From the NCBI GenBank assembly GCA_019914945.1, contig CM034101.1, positions 11,047,188-11,111,187 on the forward strand: a stretch of 64,000 nt of DNA. Direction: 5' to 3'. Both the position numbers and the translations under genes were made by a program. Positions 1 to 13,000 of this stretch are shown here, piece after piece. The stretch is from Typha latifolia (taxonomy: Eukaryota; Streptophyta; Magnoliopsida; Poales; Typhaceae). Below the pieces are notes generated by a model. It searched no databases, was not told where the DNA came from, and was given only the letters and a program-made list of their open reading frames with translations. The stretch's first letter is position 1. Each line of letters opens with the position of its first letter.

Positions 1-1162
1 AATTATTAAAAATGTATCACCCTTGACGGACTATAAATTCTTTTTGTACAATCAATTAGGCATCTTTTATTGATTAACTGCATGGGAAGATTCTCCATGA
101 AGGATTATACGTTGCATGAGTTGAAATTGGTTGTTGTAAGTTGGTTCACACGTAAATTTAGGATTCTAATATGTGCAGTAAAAGATAGATGAATCCTTAG
201 CTACCTCAGAAGTAGTAAAATTCATAGGGATTGGAGGAGACTTTGCAGTATATCCCGTCAACCCAACGAAGAGAAGTAAACATAGCCCAACTTGCATATT
301 AATAAGATAATTAATTTGATTAATATGCAGAATAAAATGATAGCAAACAGTAGATTTGCCATTCTGTTTTTGTTTCAGAATCTGTAACTTGGCAGACATA
401 TTAATCAACTAAATCTGAAAGTGTTTACGGATAGGAATAAATTTAGAAGACTTACAAGTCGGTTAAAAATCAATTAGAAGAGATTGTAGCAGATAATTTG
501 GTCATGATTACTATGAAGAAGAGTAAACAAATGCCAAGATTTGAACTGATCTAGAGCAAGTTCTCTTCAACACGGAAGAATGATGAGGGGGATAAGCAAC
601 AAAAACTAATGACCGATTTAGAGTTTTGATTATTGATTCATCAAAGAAATAAATATCACGAATCTTTAAAAAAAACATCACAAAAGCATAATTTGCAAAG
701 ATATTAACCTCAAATTATCTTATTCCTGCAAAGATATCTACCCTTTAAAATAAGAATAGAAAATTGCGAATAGCACTGACCTCAAATTATCCTATTCTTC
801 ACCCAAACTACTTCATTTTCTGGCGTTCAATTACAACGCAAAAGTATTTCATAGCTTAATCGCAGTATCATTGGTCCTCACTTTAGTTATATGAGATAAA
901 ATGTGAGTCCAATCATATTATCATATCATGTGAGTCAAAGTATTCTATCCCCTTCAGACTCTCCTTTAAATCGGTCGAAAATTTTTTGAATATCACTTTC
1001 GCCTATGCTGGTAGTTCATCGGGGGCGGTGACTACTAGTGCACCAAGAAAACCTCTACAAGGATGGAGACAAGTTCTTGGTCCTCCATAGTTGCTCCTTT
1101 CTTGTTCGACTTTCTCGAACTTGTGTTAACTATCGATCAATGAATGGTGGCTTCAATAGTAC
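1..1162. other. AT-rich intergenic DNA, no gene seen
   Basis: I see no coding frame with recognisable protein similarity, no RNA gene and no clear terminal repeats here. The only open frame of note, on the minus strand at 166-408, has no family resemblance. Confidence 0.5.
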
Positions 1163-1825
1163 TGTTACGAACTAGATCTAAAACGATTTAGACGTAAGAA
1201 AATTATGATATTTTTATGGGTGTCAACCTCATAAGTTACGAAGTGAAAAGACAAAAAAAAGAAGAAGGTTAGAACTAGACAGATTGATAATCATTTGACA
1301 TTATGACGGTCATCGAAGGGTAGTGGATGGCTAAAGGTGGTGGTGGATGGCCGTAAGTAGAGTGGCTCGTGGGAGAAAGATGATGGCTAGAGTTTGGAAG
1401 CTTAGAAGGGTTCTACGTTTAAGATCTACTTTTATGAATATAAAGACGATTTAATGATTACGATAAAATGGTAAATACTATAATAATAAATTGGCTAAAA
1501 CTTAATAATTTCTCAATACTTGAATTCTTAAATAAACAAGCCCAACCCTTCTATATGTAGAGGTCAGGTATAATAAGTCATACTAGTGACTAGCTTACAC
1601 GACTCGAACTAGAATTTGCTTTAAAGGCTTAAATGACTTAATTATCTTTGTCTTAAAGGCTTACATGACTTAATTGGACTTGTCTTAGAGGCTTACATGA
1701 TTTAACTAGACCTGCCTTAAAGGTTTACATAAAATATAAACATGAATTAATTAAAAGATGAATAGATTCGATCCATTGAGCCTAATAACCTCATGATATG
1801 ATTCGACATAACCCACATCGCATCA
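1163..1825. repeat. Dispersed repeat A, copy 1 (possible solo LTR relic)
   Basis: The stretch begins TGTTACGAACTAGATCT and ends near GCATCA. It matches a second copy at 26215-26999 over most of its length: the start, the AAGAAAATTATGA segment, the GTCGGGTATAATAAGTC-like segment, and the end with TTCGATCCATTGAGCC. Inside is a degenerate tandem motif of about 39 bp (TTAAAGGCTTACATGACTTAA, about 1618-1732). TG...CA-like ends suggest a solo LTR, but I do not see a matching 5-bp target duplication. The class is therefore inferred; the repeat itself is seen directly. Confidence 0.6.
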
Positions 1826-2339
1826 AACAAATATTTAAGTCGAACTCAAGTGAGCAATTAATAATTGACCTATTTGACACTACTTGTTACTAATACCAAA
1901 AAAATTATCAATATCAATAAAGAGGGTAAAATTTAAGTCCCCCTTTTGTTCGAGGCCAAGTAATTCTCATGGACTTAGTTAGGGATCACTAATCATATTT
2001 AGTAATCAAATATTATATTTTTAAAGAGAAATTACGTATGTTTCTAAATTTAAATTTATTTCAAATTATTATCTTACATAAAAGGCTAACATTTATTTGC
2101 TGATCACGGGGGGGTGGGGGAGGACTGTTTTGGTCAAATACTCATAGTAAGTGATAGGGCGAATAATTCACGGGTTATTTTGTAATTCAAAAGAAGGAAA
2201 GAAAAGTAATTCGAAAATAAGAGAGGGGCAAATAAGGTATAATGACATACACGAATGACGGACCGGAGTCATCGGTCACATTATCTTTTTGCTCTCTTCC
2301 CTCCCCCCCCCCCATTGCTCCCACATGGTACCTGTCTCT

Positions 2340-2352
2340 CTGCATATATATA
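2340..2352 (+). promoter_or_regulatory. Candidate TATA box of the AVT1-like gene
   Basis: GCATATATATAGACA is a good plant TATA element. It lies about 280 bp before the start codon at 2627, leaving room for a 5' UTR of roughly 250 nt. It is assigned by position and sequence only. Confidence 0.4.
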
Positions 2353-2395
2353 GACACTCAAGCCACGGCGTCACATAATACCGGTTCCATTTCCC

Positions 2396-2397
<2 letters not shown>

Positions 2398-2454
<57 letters not shown>
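2398..2454 (+). repeat. (CT)n microsatellite in the presumed 5' UTR
   Basis: About 28 uninterrupted CT dinucleotides sit between the candidate TATA box and the start codon of the transporter gene. Long CT tracts are common in plant 5' UTRs and core promoters. Here the tract is likely transcribed. It is expected to vary in length between individuals. Confidence 0.9.
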
Positions 2455-2459
<5 letters not shown>

Positions 2460-2626
2460 CCTTCTTAAACTTCCTTGGAGCAAGAAGCAGATCTATCTCG
2501 ACTTCCGAGCAAGAGCAAAGAGGTTCCCTTCTACTCTCGTTCGATTTCATCTCCTATCTATTTTTGCCCCATTAGATCCATTTCGAAATTAAATCTGTGA
2601 ATATAAATCTTGAATCGTTTGGCTAG

Positions 2627-5600
2627 ATGAAGAACTCGGTGTCGGATAAGAACCTCTTCATCGAGACCGACGACGAAGATGGCGACGACGACGTGGCCGA
2701 CGCCGAGGAGGGCAGCAATCTCCGACGGGCGGAAGACGAGGACGCCGATGACGAATCCGACGGCTCAGATTCGTCGACGGAAGATAGCCCGCGGCGCAGC
2801 AGGCCGAGCTCCTACAACTCCGCATGGCCCCAAAGTTACAGGTACGCCTCGCTTTTCGAATCGTCCCTAATAAATCTCGCCCGTCCGTGTCCGATCGAAC
2901 GACGGGATATCGATGCTCTGTATTCGCCGTTGGATCTCGTTTGGGACGGTGATAGGTGATAGAAACGCGGCGCCGCGATGAAGTGGTTAGATCTCGGGCT
3001 CTCTAATTTCCGGATTTAAATTGGGCATAATTCGTATGACAGAATGAGTGGATGAGTACGGCGATGATTTGGGAACTATTCTTTTTGGCCTTTTCTAATT
3101 AATGGGATCTATGCAGTATTATTCCTCCTTCATCGTCCTCTAAGTTGTTTCCAGTTGGGTGGGGGTTGGAGCTGACCTGGATGAGACCCATACAGAGGAC
3201 ACTGATTTCTAGCTAAATTAGGAAGAATTTTATAACCGAGTTATTACGAAAAATATCATTTTTATTTATTTTTATTCTTTAATCAAAATATAAATTTATT
3301 TCTACCATACTAATAATATGTCTATCACTTTTGCTGTGCTAGTATTACTTTTCATCACCACGGTGGATCTTGTAGCTTGCTTTTGGGGAGCAGAATGCCT
3401 TTTTAGTTTCTTTAATTACATCCACACTACACTAATTATTATTATTATTATTATTTATAATTTTCCTACAACTAGCTTGAGGGTAATTTTGTCTTTGCAT
3501 AGGCAAATTATTGGATTGGTATTGTAAGGGGGATATTCCATCTGGTTAAATAACAAAGAAAAAATTATCTCGGAAAATGTTTCTATATGCCCCCACATTG
3601 TTTCACCCATTCTGGCCCCTGCAAGGCTGCTGATTGACGTGGATCACCAATGACCCTTATCCACGTGCTGCTCCTGTACGTCTGTTACAATATACGACAA
3701 ATGAGTTAGAAATATATTATATATATATATTGTATACTAGGGATCTACCAAGAGATATTTAATTTTTATTCTGAGACACATATTAAGTTTCGAGATTAGG
3801 ATTAGAACGATCACCAGATGTGATAGAAAATGATAGTGTAGTAGTAGAAAGATTCATTTGGTTCGAGTTAGTAGTCCAATCTATGATCCATCTGACCATT
3901 GAGATGACGAAGTTGGTGGAGAAAGCAACAATGTTGTCTACTAGTCAATAATAATGATAATAATTTCGTGTAAAAGAATTCATGGCTCATCACACACATG
4001 GAGAGATCAGTATGAACATCTTATCCCACCTGGCCAGTGTCCACCTTATCCGTTTAGTGAGCTTAGCTTGCTAATTGGAGTTATCTCGGTTGGTCGATGA
4101 TTGGTGGATAAGCCTTCTTTGAGCTTTGTAGATATTTCCTAAACGTGCTACATAATTCTAGTAATATAAGATCTTTATTCATATGAACAGTTTGTAGGAT
4201 TTATCTGATATTCGATTTTGTATCCGCATCGGTTCTAGGCAAATAAAGTAACGAAATTTAGTATCCATTTATTATTGAAATCAATTGGCAGCCTCTGTAG
4301 TTTAGCTACAGGGTTTTCAACATTTGGATGAGACTAAGAAGATGAGCTAATTTTATTTTCTCTTTTCTCTTCTTTTAGAGAGAAATGTGTTGTGGGCAGT
4401 AAAGAAATGCGTTAATTATTACCTCAAACTATAATTTATTCTCATATGGTTTGGCCTAGTTTTAATTTTCTAAGTTTAATTACTTAATCCTTGTGGTCAT
4501 TAGTGCTAATATTGTCTATCATAAGTAGTCAAAATTGATTACTAAATAACTAAATTACCCCCAAACTGTATTTTTGTGGAGGTAACAAAATTTTCCACAT
4601 TCCCGTTAATGAGTGATTAACAATTGTAAATTAATATGAATTATATGAATTATGGACCACATAGGAAGTTAAATATTTAATTTTGAAGTAAGTTAGCATG
4701 AGAGTTGCAAAAGCGTTCTCAAACTCGAGTACCATAGCACTAGAATGCAGTTTTCAAACAAAACCAGTCCGTCTCAGATTCAGTGCTACTTTTTGCTGCT
4801 CAAATTTGATTGGAGGACCTTCAAGAACTCATCTTTTGATCCATCTCATATGATTCCCGCAACTCCTGTTGTAGAAGAAAAAACGATATATCGATCACAT
4901 TAGGATCAACTCTAATTTATCCTAGTAATCATGGTCGTAGCAATGGTTGGTAATCACATATAATTTCATACATTCTATTAATTGAAATTCTCTTCTTTCT
5001 CTGTTCTTTTCAGGCAATCCATAGATATCTACAGTAGTGTTACGCCGCCAAATATTGGATTCTTGGGCACACCAACATTGAGCAGATTATCCAACTCGTT
5101 CATTACTTCTTCATTCCGAGGCAAACACACGCCCGAGATTTTCTCCTCGCTTATCAAACCACTCCTACCGACGACCGCTGCCGACGAGCAGCAGCAAGAA
5201 GAAATCGAAAGGAAGAGTTCTCATTCTCTTTTAGTCCCTCCTGCCCCAACGAGAAGACCATCTTTGAAAAAGATCCCAGAAGATCTTAAACCTTCAGTGG
5301 TCTCGCATGAATTGCCTATCCAACGCCAGTGCTCTTATAGTCAGGCTGTGATGAATGGTACGCATAACACTTCCTACTTAACTTCCCTTTTTTTCTTTTC
5401 TATAGAAAATTTCATTTTACACCATCCTTTTCCCGTTACTGGAGTTATATCTAACCTTTCAGAACAATATCATATAGAACATATTCTATTAAGATAACCC
5501 TTGGAGCACTGCATTATTGAAGTCATCAAAGTTAGCTTAACTCGGCACCAGGTCTAGTCTATATAGAAAAACTTTGACAGCCGTCTTTGAGATATTGTAA

Positions 5601-8600
5601 TTTAAGTCGTCCTTTTTTTGGCTTATAATATTTATGTTATACGTGGGTTAAGTTAAGTAGTTTAATAAGAATATTCCAACAGTATCTTTGTCTTCCATTT
5701 TCCTTAAAATGCCATTACCTAAAATTACTATCACAATATCTAAAAAAATTTAAGAACATTTTCTTAAGGGCATTTCAGTAAATTTAGTTAGTATATGTTA
5801 GGTTAGAAAATGTCACAAAGAATTTGTGTAAATTTATGAGCAAAGTGAAATAAATCTTGATCTAAGATTAAGGATAGTTTGTCAAAGTAATAGTAGGGTG
5901 TCATAAAACTCATAAGCAAAAAGGAAGGGTTAAATTACAAATAACATAAATACAAGGTGTTAACCGCATAATTGCTAACACGTTGGATGATATTTGAAAA
6001 TTTCCTTTTATAAATTAAAAAACTGGAGAAAATGAAGCGTTGAAATAGATAACTCCTATGTTTGTAATATATGCAAGATTATCCTAGTGATCACCTTCAA
6101 ATGCTCGTCACTTCGTGTAGTTTATTATGCTACTTAAACACCATCAAATCTATCTCTTACAATAGCACATCACATTTATATCTAATAACGCTTTCGTTAG
6201 TTGGTCTCACACAGAGTCCATTACTCTACTGTAACCCTGCGTTCTTTTATTTTTAATCCAGACAAGACAATTCACATTTAATGCCTGGAGTCCATTTTTC
6301 GAGGTTGTGTCTCCCATAGTCTTATGGACTCTGGATCTCTCAAGCTCTTTCAAACTGTATGCACGAATCATAATCACTACTCTACCACTGAATCCAAATA
6401 AAACATGGGTACTAATCCAATTCCCACAAAGTATTAGTGAAGAATGACAAATTACTAATTCGTATTGATGAGGCCAATCTGTTCTATTATCTCTGACAGT
6501 TAGTCTCGTATAGTACTGTTGATTTCTGTGGGCTATCCAACTTGAGAGACAGCAATCTTATCATGATTATTCCATTTCAGTACATTCTCTCATAGATTAT
6601 TACTTAGGATGGGCCAGATATGGTCATCTCGGACAGTGACAAGTGAGTAATGAACCTAACTGCATAAATAGTCCAAGTTCATAGTATGTATTTTATTCAA
6701 ATTTATAAACCAGCTGCTAGTCGGGACATCTCTCTTTATTGGCACACTTGAAGACAACAGTAGCTCTATCATACCAACTGTTCATGTTACAAGTTATTGA
6801 TTCTCCTTTTTGATTCCTTCATGTAATTCTTTTAATAAGTTAAAATATTTGATGAAAAAATAGCTTGTAGGCTAAATCCAATTAGAAAAGCTTGATACAT
6901 ATAAGATTAGAAAGAGGAGTAGGGTTTCTCAACTCTTTATTAGTGTTAGCACTGATGCAAATACTCTTGTCCAAATAAACAAGAATGTGTATCGGAAAAG
7001 AATCCACTGGTCCAAAACCCAGAAGGAGAAAGAGCTAAGAGAAAAGGTTCAGCTATAAACTAAGCATAGTTCATCTTTGAGAGGCTAAACATGAAAGAAC
7101 TATATGGATAACTCCTAACTTCCTTGTGTTTAAGGACACTTAAATTCACCAAAAATGTATTTTGAAGTTCGGCAATTTGAAAAGATCTTGTGAACTTTAT
7201 GTAAATTATGTCCTTTCCTGTTTGATTTACTTTTTCCATGACTCCCACTATTTACAAGTTTACAAATTTTAGCCCAGTTCAGATCATACTCAGTTCTGCA
7301 TATGATTAGTTCTACTCTTTGCAGTTCCCACACTTAGTTGCAACCAAGTACTCTAAAATGGGTTCTTGAATGGAAGGTTTAGTTCCGATTTCTTCTTACT
7401 GCACTAACTGTTGCATCATCATACACCTAGGAGTGAATGTCCTCTGTGGAGTTGGGATCCTTTCAACACCATATGCCGTGAAAGAAGGTGGCTGGGCAGG
7501 GCTTTCCATTCTCTTTATGTTTGCAGTACTGGCATGGTACACAGGCATCCTCCTGCGCCATTGCTTGGATAGTGAGGAAGGCCTGGAGACCTACCCAGAT
7601 ATCGGTCAGGCCGCATTTGGCACCACAGGTCGGATTGCCATCTCGGTGAGTGCTTCTGCAGCCTCTCTATGCTTCTCTAAATTCTTATAATTCCGTTGAA
7701 GCTGACATTTTACCTTTCTGTGTTGTTATTGCCTGCAGATAATCTTGTACGTGGAACTGTACGTAAGTACAAACTTGTGATCGTTATTGTGGTATTCATT
7801 CTTTCATATAGATGAAGATAGTTTCTTAAGTAATTCTAACCCTGCAATGACACTTGCGTAACACTTTATGATGAAAAGTAACTGAATTCATCTCTCGGGA
7901 AGAACTCCTTGTATTTTGTACGAGGATCGAAAGATAGGTTTTCCTGATTTCTCTAGTGATCTGTCCTATAATTTTCATTTATTATTAATTGCAACTCGCT
8001 ATTCATTGAGGACCAATCACTTGGCTGTAGTGTCAAACTCATAACACCAACATTTTAAGCAATATATATTCTGTTATAGTTCTAGCCAATATTTACTAAG
8101 CTATGACGATAGGATCCCATCAGATCCTTTTCTAGCAAATGAAGTAAATCTGACACTACCTCGGATCGTTGGTATTCTGCAGGCATGTTGTGTTGAGTAT
8201 ATAATACTCGAGAGCGACAACTTATCATCCTTATTTCCCAATGCACAACTGGATATAGGTGGCCTGCACCTTAACTCTCATGTTCTCTTTGCGATCATCA
8301 CCACTCTTGTGGTACTGCCTACCACTTGGTTACGTGATCTCAGCGTTCTTAGCTACATCTCAGGTCAGCCTACAACTAATTTTGTTAATTTTTGCAGTTC
8401 TTTTAATTATCTAATTCACTGTTGCCATATTAGCATGTCGGTCTATTGAGAACCACTATAGTCCTAGAAGCCAGAGTAACTAACATGAAGCAATAAGGAA
8501 CATGCAGTTTCTTCCATCCCTCAGTTCTAGCTTATATGAGACCTGATAGTCTTCTATCAGCAGAATTTCTGAATGATTGTTCTCATGCTTGTTGGCAGCG

Positions 8601-11018
8601 GGGGGAGTCATCGCATCTATACTAGTTTTCTTCTGCTTGTTCTGGGTCGGAGTAGTTGATAAAGTCGGCTTTGAGAACAAGGGCTCTCCAATAAATCTCG
8701 GAGGCATTCCCATTGCCATTGGGTTGTATGGATACTGCTATTCAGGTCATGCAGTTTTCCCAAACATATACTCTTCTCTCAAGAAATCCAGCCAGTATCC
8801 TTCAGTTCTCTTCACTAGGTAACTGGTGTCAACAAACTCTACTTAGATCTAGCTTCCATATTCACTCTCAGTTGTAAACTAATACTTTCCTATTTGTTCT
8901 CAGTTTTGCAATTTGTACAGTGTTATTTGCGGGAGTTGCTGTGATGGGGTATACTATGTTTGGTGAATCCACACAATCTCAGTTCACTCTCAACTTGCCC
9001 CATAACCTAGTGGCTTCTAAAATTGCTCTGTGGACTACGGTAATGTTTGTCTAAAATTTTACTTTGACTATACTATTCCTTCTCAATTTGCTGTGAAGTC
9101 GAGCTTTTATGGAAAATTTACAGAGTCCAAAACTATAAATTCAAGGGTATGTGTATCAATATACTGGTCTGTATTTGTAAGTCAATAAGTCTCATATAAT
9201 CTTAGGATGCCTCAAATACTAAATTTCTTGCCTTTCTATCTATTCGCAAGAATCAGAAAGTTGATATAGCTCAATGATCCTTAAGACATGACATTGATTA
9301 TATATTTTAAAAAAAAAGGTGAAGGACTATGATTTGTCCCAAAGACTTTAGCCTATGGTAAAATGCAACATGGATATGTTGTTCTAAATATTATTACAAA
9401 AAGACTTGATAATGATGCTAGAAAAGCATTGATTTAGCTAACCTGGAAATTTTAATAAATTCAGTAGCTTCGTTTTATTGCCTTTTCTCATTCATGTCAT
9501 TTGTTGGATTTCAGTACTGCCTAACTAATACATATCCTTTCTTTGGTTCCTGATAATATATACTTTTTGACCTTGTTGCAGGTGGTGAACCCTATTACCA
9601 AATATCCTTTCTTGTTTTTTCTATTTTCTTTTTGAGGCAACTTCATATAATCTGCTGCTTTCCTCAATAGATATTTCCTAGCAATATATTGTACAATAGG
9701 ATCCCCGATGTTCTATTTATATTTAACCTTGCATAATACTGTTAAGATTGCGTTAATCATTAATCACACCATTCACAGACCTGCAAAAAAATCTAGCTTA
9801 CCATTTAGCCTCCAGTTGGGAAGCTTCCCCATTATTATCAAAGGTTTACTATATCTAGATGAACTTGAATTGCTGGAATTTATCTCCCTTAACTGGCATT
9901 TACATATGCATTGACTCTGACTCCTATGGCATTGAGTTTCGAGGAACTAATACCATCAAACCATCAAAAGTCGCACATGCATGCAATCATCATTAGAACA
10001 ATTTTGGTGATCTCTTCCTTGTGTGTCGCTCTTGCTGTCCCTTTCTTTGGTAAGTTTATTTCGTCAAGTTATAAATATTTTGTACTACGAATTAATGCAT
10101 GGAATTGGTAGAAGAAGCAAGACCTAAATCTTTATGTCCTCATATAGTAGATTACATACTTTTGCTTGTCTAACTTGAACCTTATTTTGCCTGATCAGGA
10201 CTTGTGATGGCTTTAATTGGGTCTCTTCTTACCATGCTTGTAGTAAGTACCATATTCCAATTAACTGAACATGTGATTTTGTTCATTTACCATGGCTAAC
10301 ATTTTGTTATGGCAGACTTTAATTCTACCATGTGCTTGCTTTTTGAGCATTCTCAGGGGCAAAGCCACTTGGATTCAGGTACACATTACTTCCTAATTAT
10401 ATAGGTTGGGTAGAGCTTCTCCATGACTTTACTGGCTGAAATAACAAAGATATTTTCCTGAATTCTCCAATTATACTTATGTTTAAATGACAATAAATGT
10501 CCAAATAATCTCTGCTATATTTATATTGCTAGAGAATCATCATAGTTTAGGGAAATTATATTTATTTTCTGTCAATAGTTTTAATTTTAGTTCTAGATAA
10601 GTTCTCTTCTATTATCATCTTCTCAATCAAAAGACGTGAAACATGATGATATACCAAAAGTTGGATATTAAATGCATACCAAAAGTGATTCCTCAAATAT
10701 TAAGCTTACTGTCTACATGGATCAATCTAAAGCAGCCACTGAGTTAACGAACTTGAAAGATGCTTATAGTGATGTTTACAACCAAAGCAAATTTGATACA
10801 ATTATCAAGATAGGAAGATAATCCATGTGGAACTTACATTGATTATTTCTGCTAATTATCAAGATACTAAAAACACCAAAGTTATCTGTCTAACATTTAA
10901 TCGTTTCCTTTTCGCCTTGCAGGGAACATCTTGTATCATAATCATCGCTATTGGGATTGTTTGCTCTGTCTTTGGCACATCTTCATCTCTCTCCAAAATC
11001 ATACACAATTTGGGTTAA
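2627..11018 (+). CDS. AVT1: Vacuolar amino-acid transporter, AVT1-like (AAAP family), 12 exons
   Basis: Exons: 2627-2841, 5014-5357, 7431-7645, 7739-7762, 8183-8363, 8599-8818, 8904-9039, 9582-9601, 9904-10049, 10199-10242, 10316-10378, 10923-11018. Joined they give 567 codons plus TAA with all phases agreeing. The first ~75 residues are acidic and Ser-rich, typical of the cytosolic tail in this clade. The Aa_trans domain starts near residue 187 with GVNVLCGVGILSTPYAVKEG and runs to the C-terminus through about 11 membrane segments. Conserved pieces include GLYGYCYSGHAVFPNIYSS, VMGYTMFGE and VNPITKYALTLTP. The family moves neutral amino acids across the tonoplast by proton exchange. The N-terminus (MKNSVSDKNLFIE) suggests the AVT1C subgroup, but I cannot settle the paralogue. 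Intron 8 is AT-AC (see its own entry). All other introns are GT-AG. Confidence 0.93.
9602..9903 (+). other. U12-type AT-AC intron (intron 8 of the AVT1-like gene)
   Basis: The 5' splice site is ATATCCTTT (9602-9610), an exact match to the minor-spliceosome consensus. The branch site TCCCTTAAC (9885-9893) differs from TTCCTTAAC at one base, and its branch A lies 11 nt before the intron end. The intron ends in AC (9902-9903). Joining ...ACCAA to ATATGCATTG restores the family sequence ITKYALTLTP. No GT-AG choice nearby does so, and reading on from 9601 soon hits a stop. Confidence 0.93.
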
Positions 11019-12480
11019 TCATATCCACAATTCACGTGATGGCATTTAAATTTTGTTGATTATATTCGTTCTTTTCTTGTAAGTTTAAGTAGGAATTCAT
11101 TAAGTTATATTTATTATTTATTTTCAAAGAAGGTCCTCTCTTCCAACCATATTAGCTATAAAAATTGTTACAGTTCATGTAAGTTCATGTATCATCTATT
11201 AGCTTTGATATGGTTTCTCACTCAATTATGTTTAGCATGTGAGAGAAATGTGCCTAATAATATTTGTGTATTTCTTTTCGGATAAATCCTTACCTACAAA
11301 CACTTCACAAGCATTCTCCAAAAAGTGATGATGTGGCAACGTCTTGTGCATTGGTTATAATAATTGTAATATTAAGAGAGGAGAATCATTGATTGATAAG
11401 ATTCTACATCATCACTTTTTACATAACATTTGTGAGCATAGCATTATTCTTTCTTCTTTCTTTTTCTTATTATACTTTCTCATTTTATCTGATCCACAAG
11501 AAAACATAACACTCTACGGTTTTTGCTCAAGCTTCTCTAGCTCTTTCAAGCGCCCACCTCCCACTCTTTTTCCCCTAGTAGTTTTGGCTAGGAAAAGGGG
11601 AGAGGTCCTGCTCTTGGTCAATAATCATGCTTGATGTTTTTCTCATCCTCCCCTTTATTCCATTTTCTTCTCTATCTCACCCATGGTCATTTTGTACCCA
11701 TTGGTTGTGCTGTTGTCAGAATCACATCCTCAGGGCTTGTTATTGCTTCCCTTCCTCAATACTCATCCGAGTTTGTCATTTGCTTAGGTTGTTAGTGGTG
11801 ATAATTAGCGTTCACATTGTTGGTCCTCGTTGCTACATTCTCTTAGTGTTTTGTAGAGATATGAGTGTTTCAAGGATCATCGCCCCTATCTCTCTCGTTT
11901 CTTTTGTGTATCAAGCTTAAAACTGCTTGTGTCACTGATAATTATTTTTTGTATAGGGTTTCCTCAAAATGAAAACCATTAAAATAAAGGATGAGTTAAT
12001 TGTTATTTTTTAAAAGAAAGGAAGATATCACTACTTAATCACCATAATTACATAACACCCTATTTACATTAGAGAACAAAAAGGAGATAGGCCTATAATC
12101 TACAACACTAGCAAAGTGAATCTTCTTAAGTGTAAAAGTGATAAAGGTTTAGCCCCATGTCTACAGTAAGGTCCTTGACTTCTGAAAATTGATCATCAAA
12201 TTAATTAAGGGCCTAAGATATCTTAGTAGATCCTACAAAATTTAGCATAAAGTTATTCATATCAAAGAACCTCTTAGCTAGCATAAACTATAAAACCTAT
12301 CTCACCTTTGCTTCAGAGAGGTCCTAGCGAAATCATCATATCAAGTCACATATATATAATTGTAAGCTAGTAGTCCAATAGAAAAGACCCTTCAACATCC
12401 TCACCCTATAGTTTTTCATAAAAAATCATGTTCAATCAAATGCGACTCGAAATACTATCACTCCTTGAGTTGTTCAAATT
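11019..12480. other. Region downstream of AVT1-like gene, with a small inverted-repeat element
   Basis: This holds the presumed 3' UTR and intergenic DNA. The only clear structure is a ~130-bp hairpin. Its arms at 11306-11339 and 11402-11435 share CACAA...AAAAAGTGATGATGT in opposite orientation, as in a small foldback or MITE element. The open frames between 11344 and 11920 are low-complexity and I do not regard them as genes. Confidence 0.55.
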
Positions 12481-13000
12481 AGCGATGAGGTTTCTCTATC
12501 TATGAATTTGGTGATGAATTGAAAAACCTAAAATTATCATCCCCTTCCTTAATCCAAGAGGATCTAGATTTACTATGTACTTAAAGGATATTTGTCTAAG
12601 GATGGCAACAAACTTGCGATTGAGAGAGACTAGAAGATAGGTGTCACTATTAGAGATAAGGGTCACCATTTCTTGCTCTTCAAGCAAGCATTTTTTGACC
12701 TAACCGAGGAAAGATGGGACTCAAGCCAACCAAGACAGTTATAATTCCAATTGAGCAAAGAAATACCGAGATTGAGAGGTTGTAATTGATAACTGATGGA
12801 GGACAAGAAATGGTGGAGGGGGACTTCGAGACCAAATTTGTTCATCACCAAACTGAACAACTAAAGGGGCATGGTTTGAAGCAATATGAGGGAGATGATA
12901 AACAACAATATAAGGAGTAAAGCTAAAAAAAACATTCACAAACATTATATCCGGACAAACCAAAATACAAGAATTATCATGCCTATTATTACACCGTGTA
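12480..13000 (-). pseudogene. LINE ORF2 relic: endonuclease C-terminus and linker to reverse transcriptase
   Basis: On the minus strand the frame near 12963-12850 reads VVYHLPHIASNHAPLVVQF. This is the HLPRIASDHxPLL-type end of the plant LINE endonuclease, with the catalytic Asp of SDH changed to Asn. Further on, around 12565-12510, another frame reads SRSSWIKEGDDNFRFFN, the conserved W(I/L)KEGDxNTxFFH block between endonuclease and reverse transcriptase. The two lie in different frames, so the copy is dead. A weak zinc-knuckle-like stretch (YYKCDHLGYN, minus strand near 15470) may be the matching ORF1 relic. Confidence 0.6.

Noticed and set aside
2242..2592. 116-codon plus-strand frame over the CT repeat
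   Set aside because: It is mostly (SL)n from the CT microsatellite and lies in the presumed 5' UTR.
9602..9640. Reading straight on from exon 8 of the transporter (KYPFLFF then stop)
   Set aside because: It would remove the last four exons that encode conserved membrane segments; the AT-AC intron explains the sequence better.
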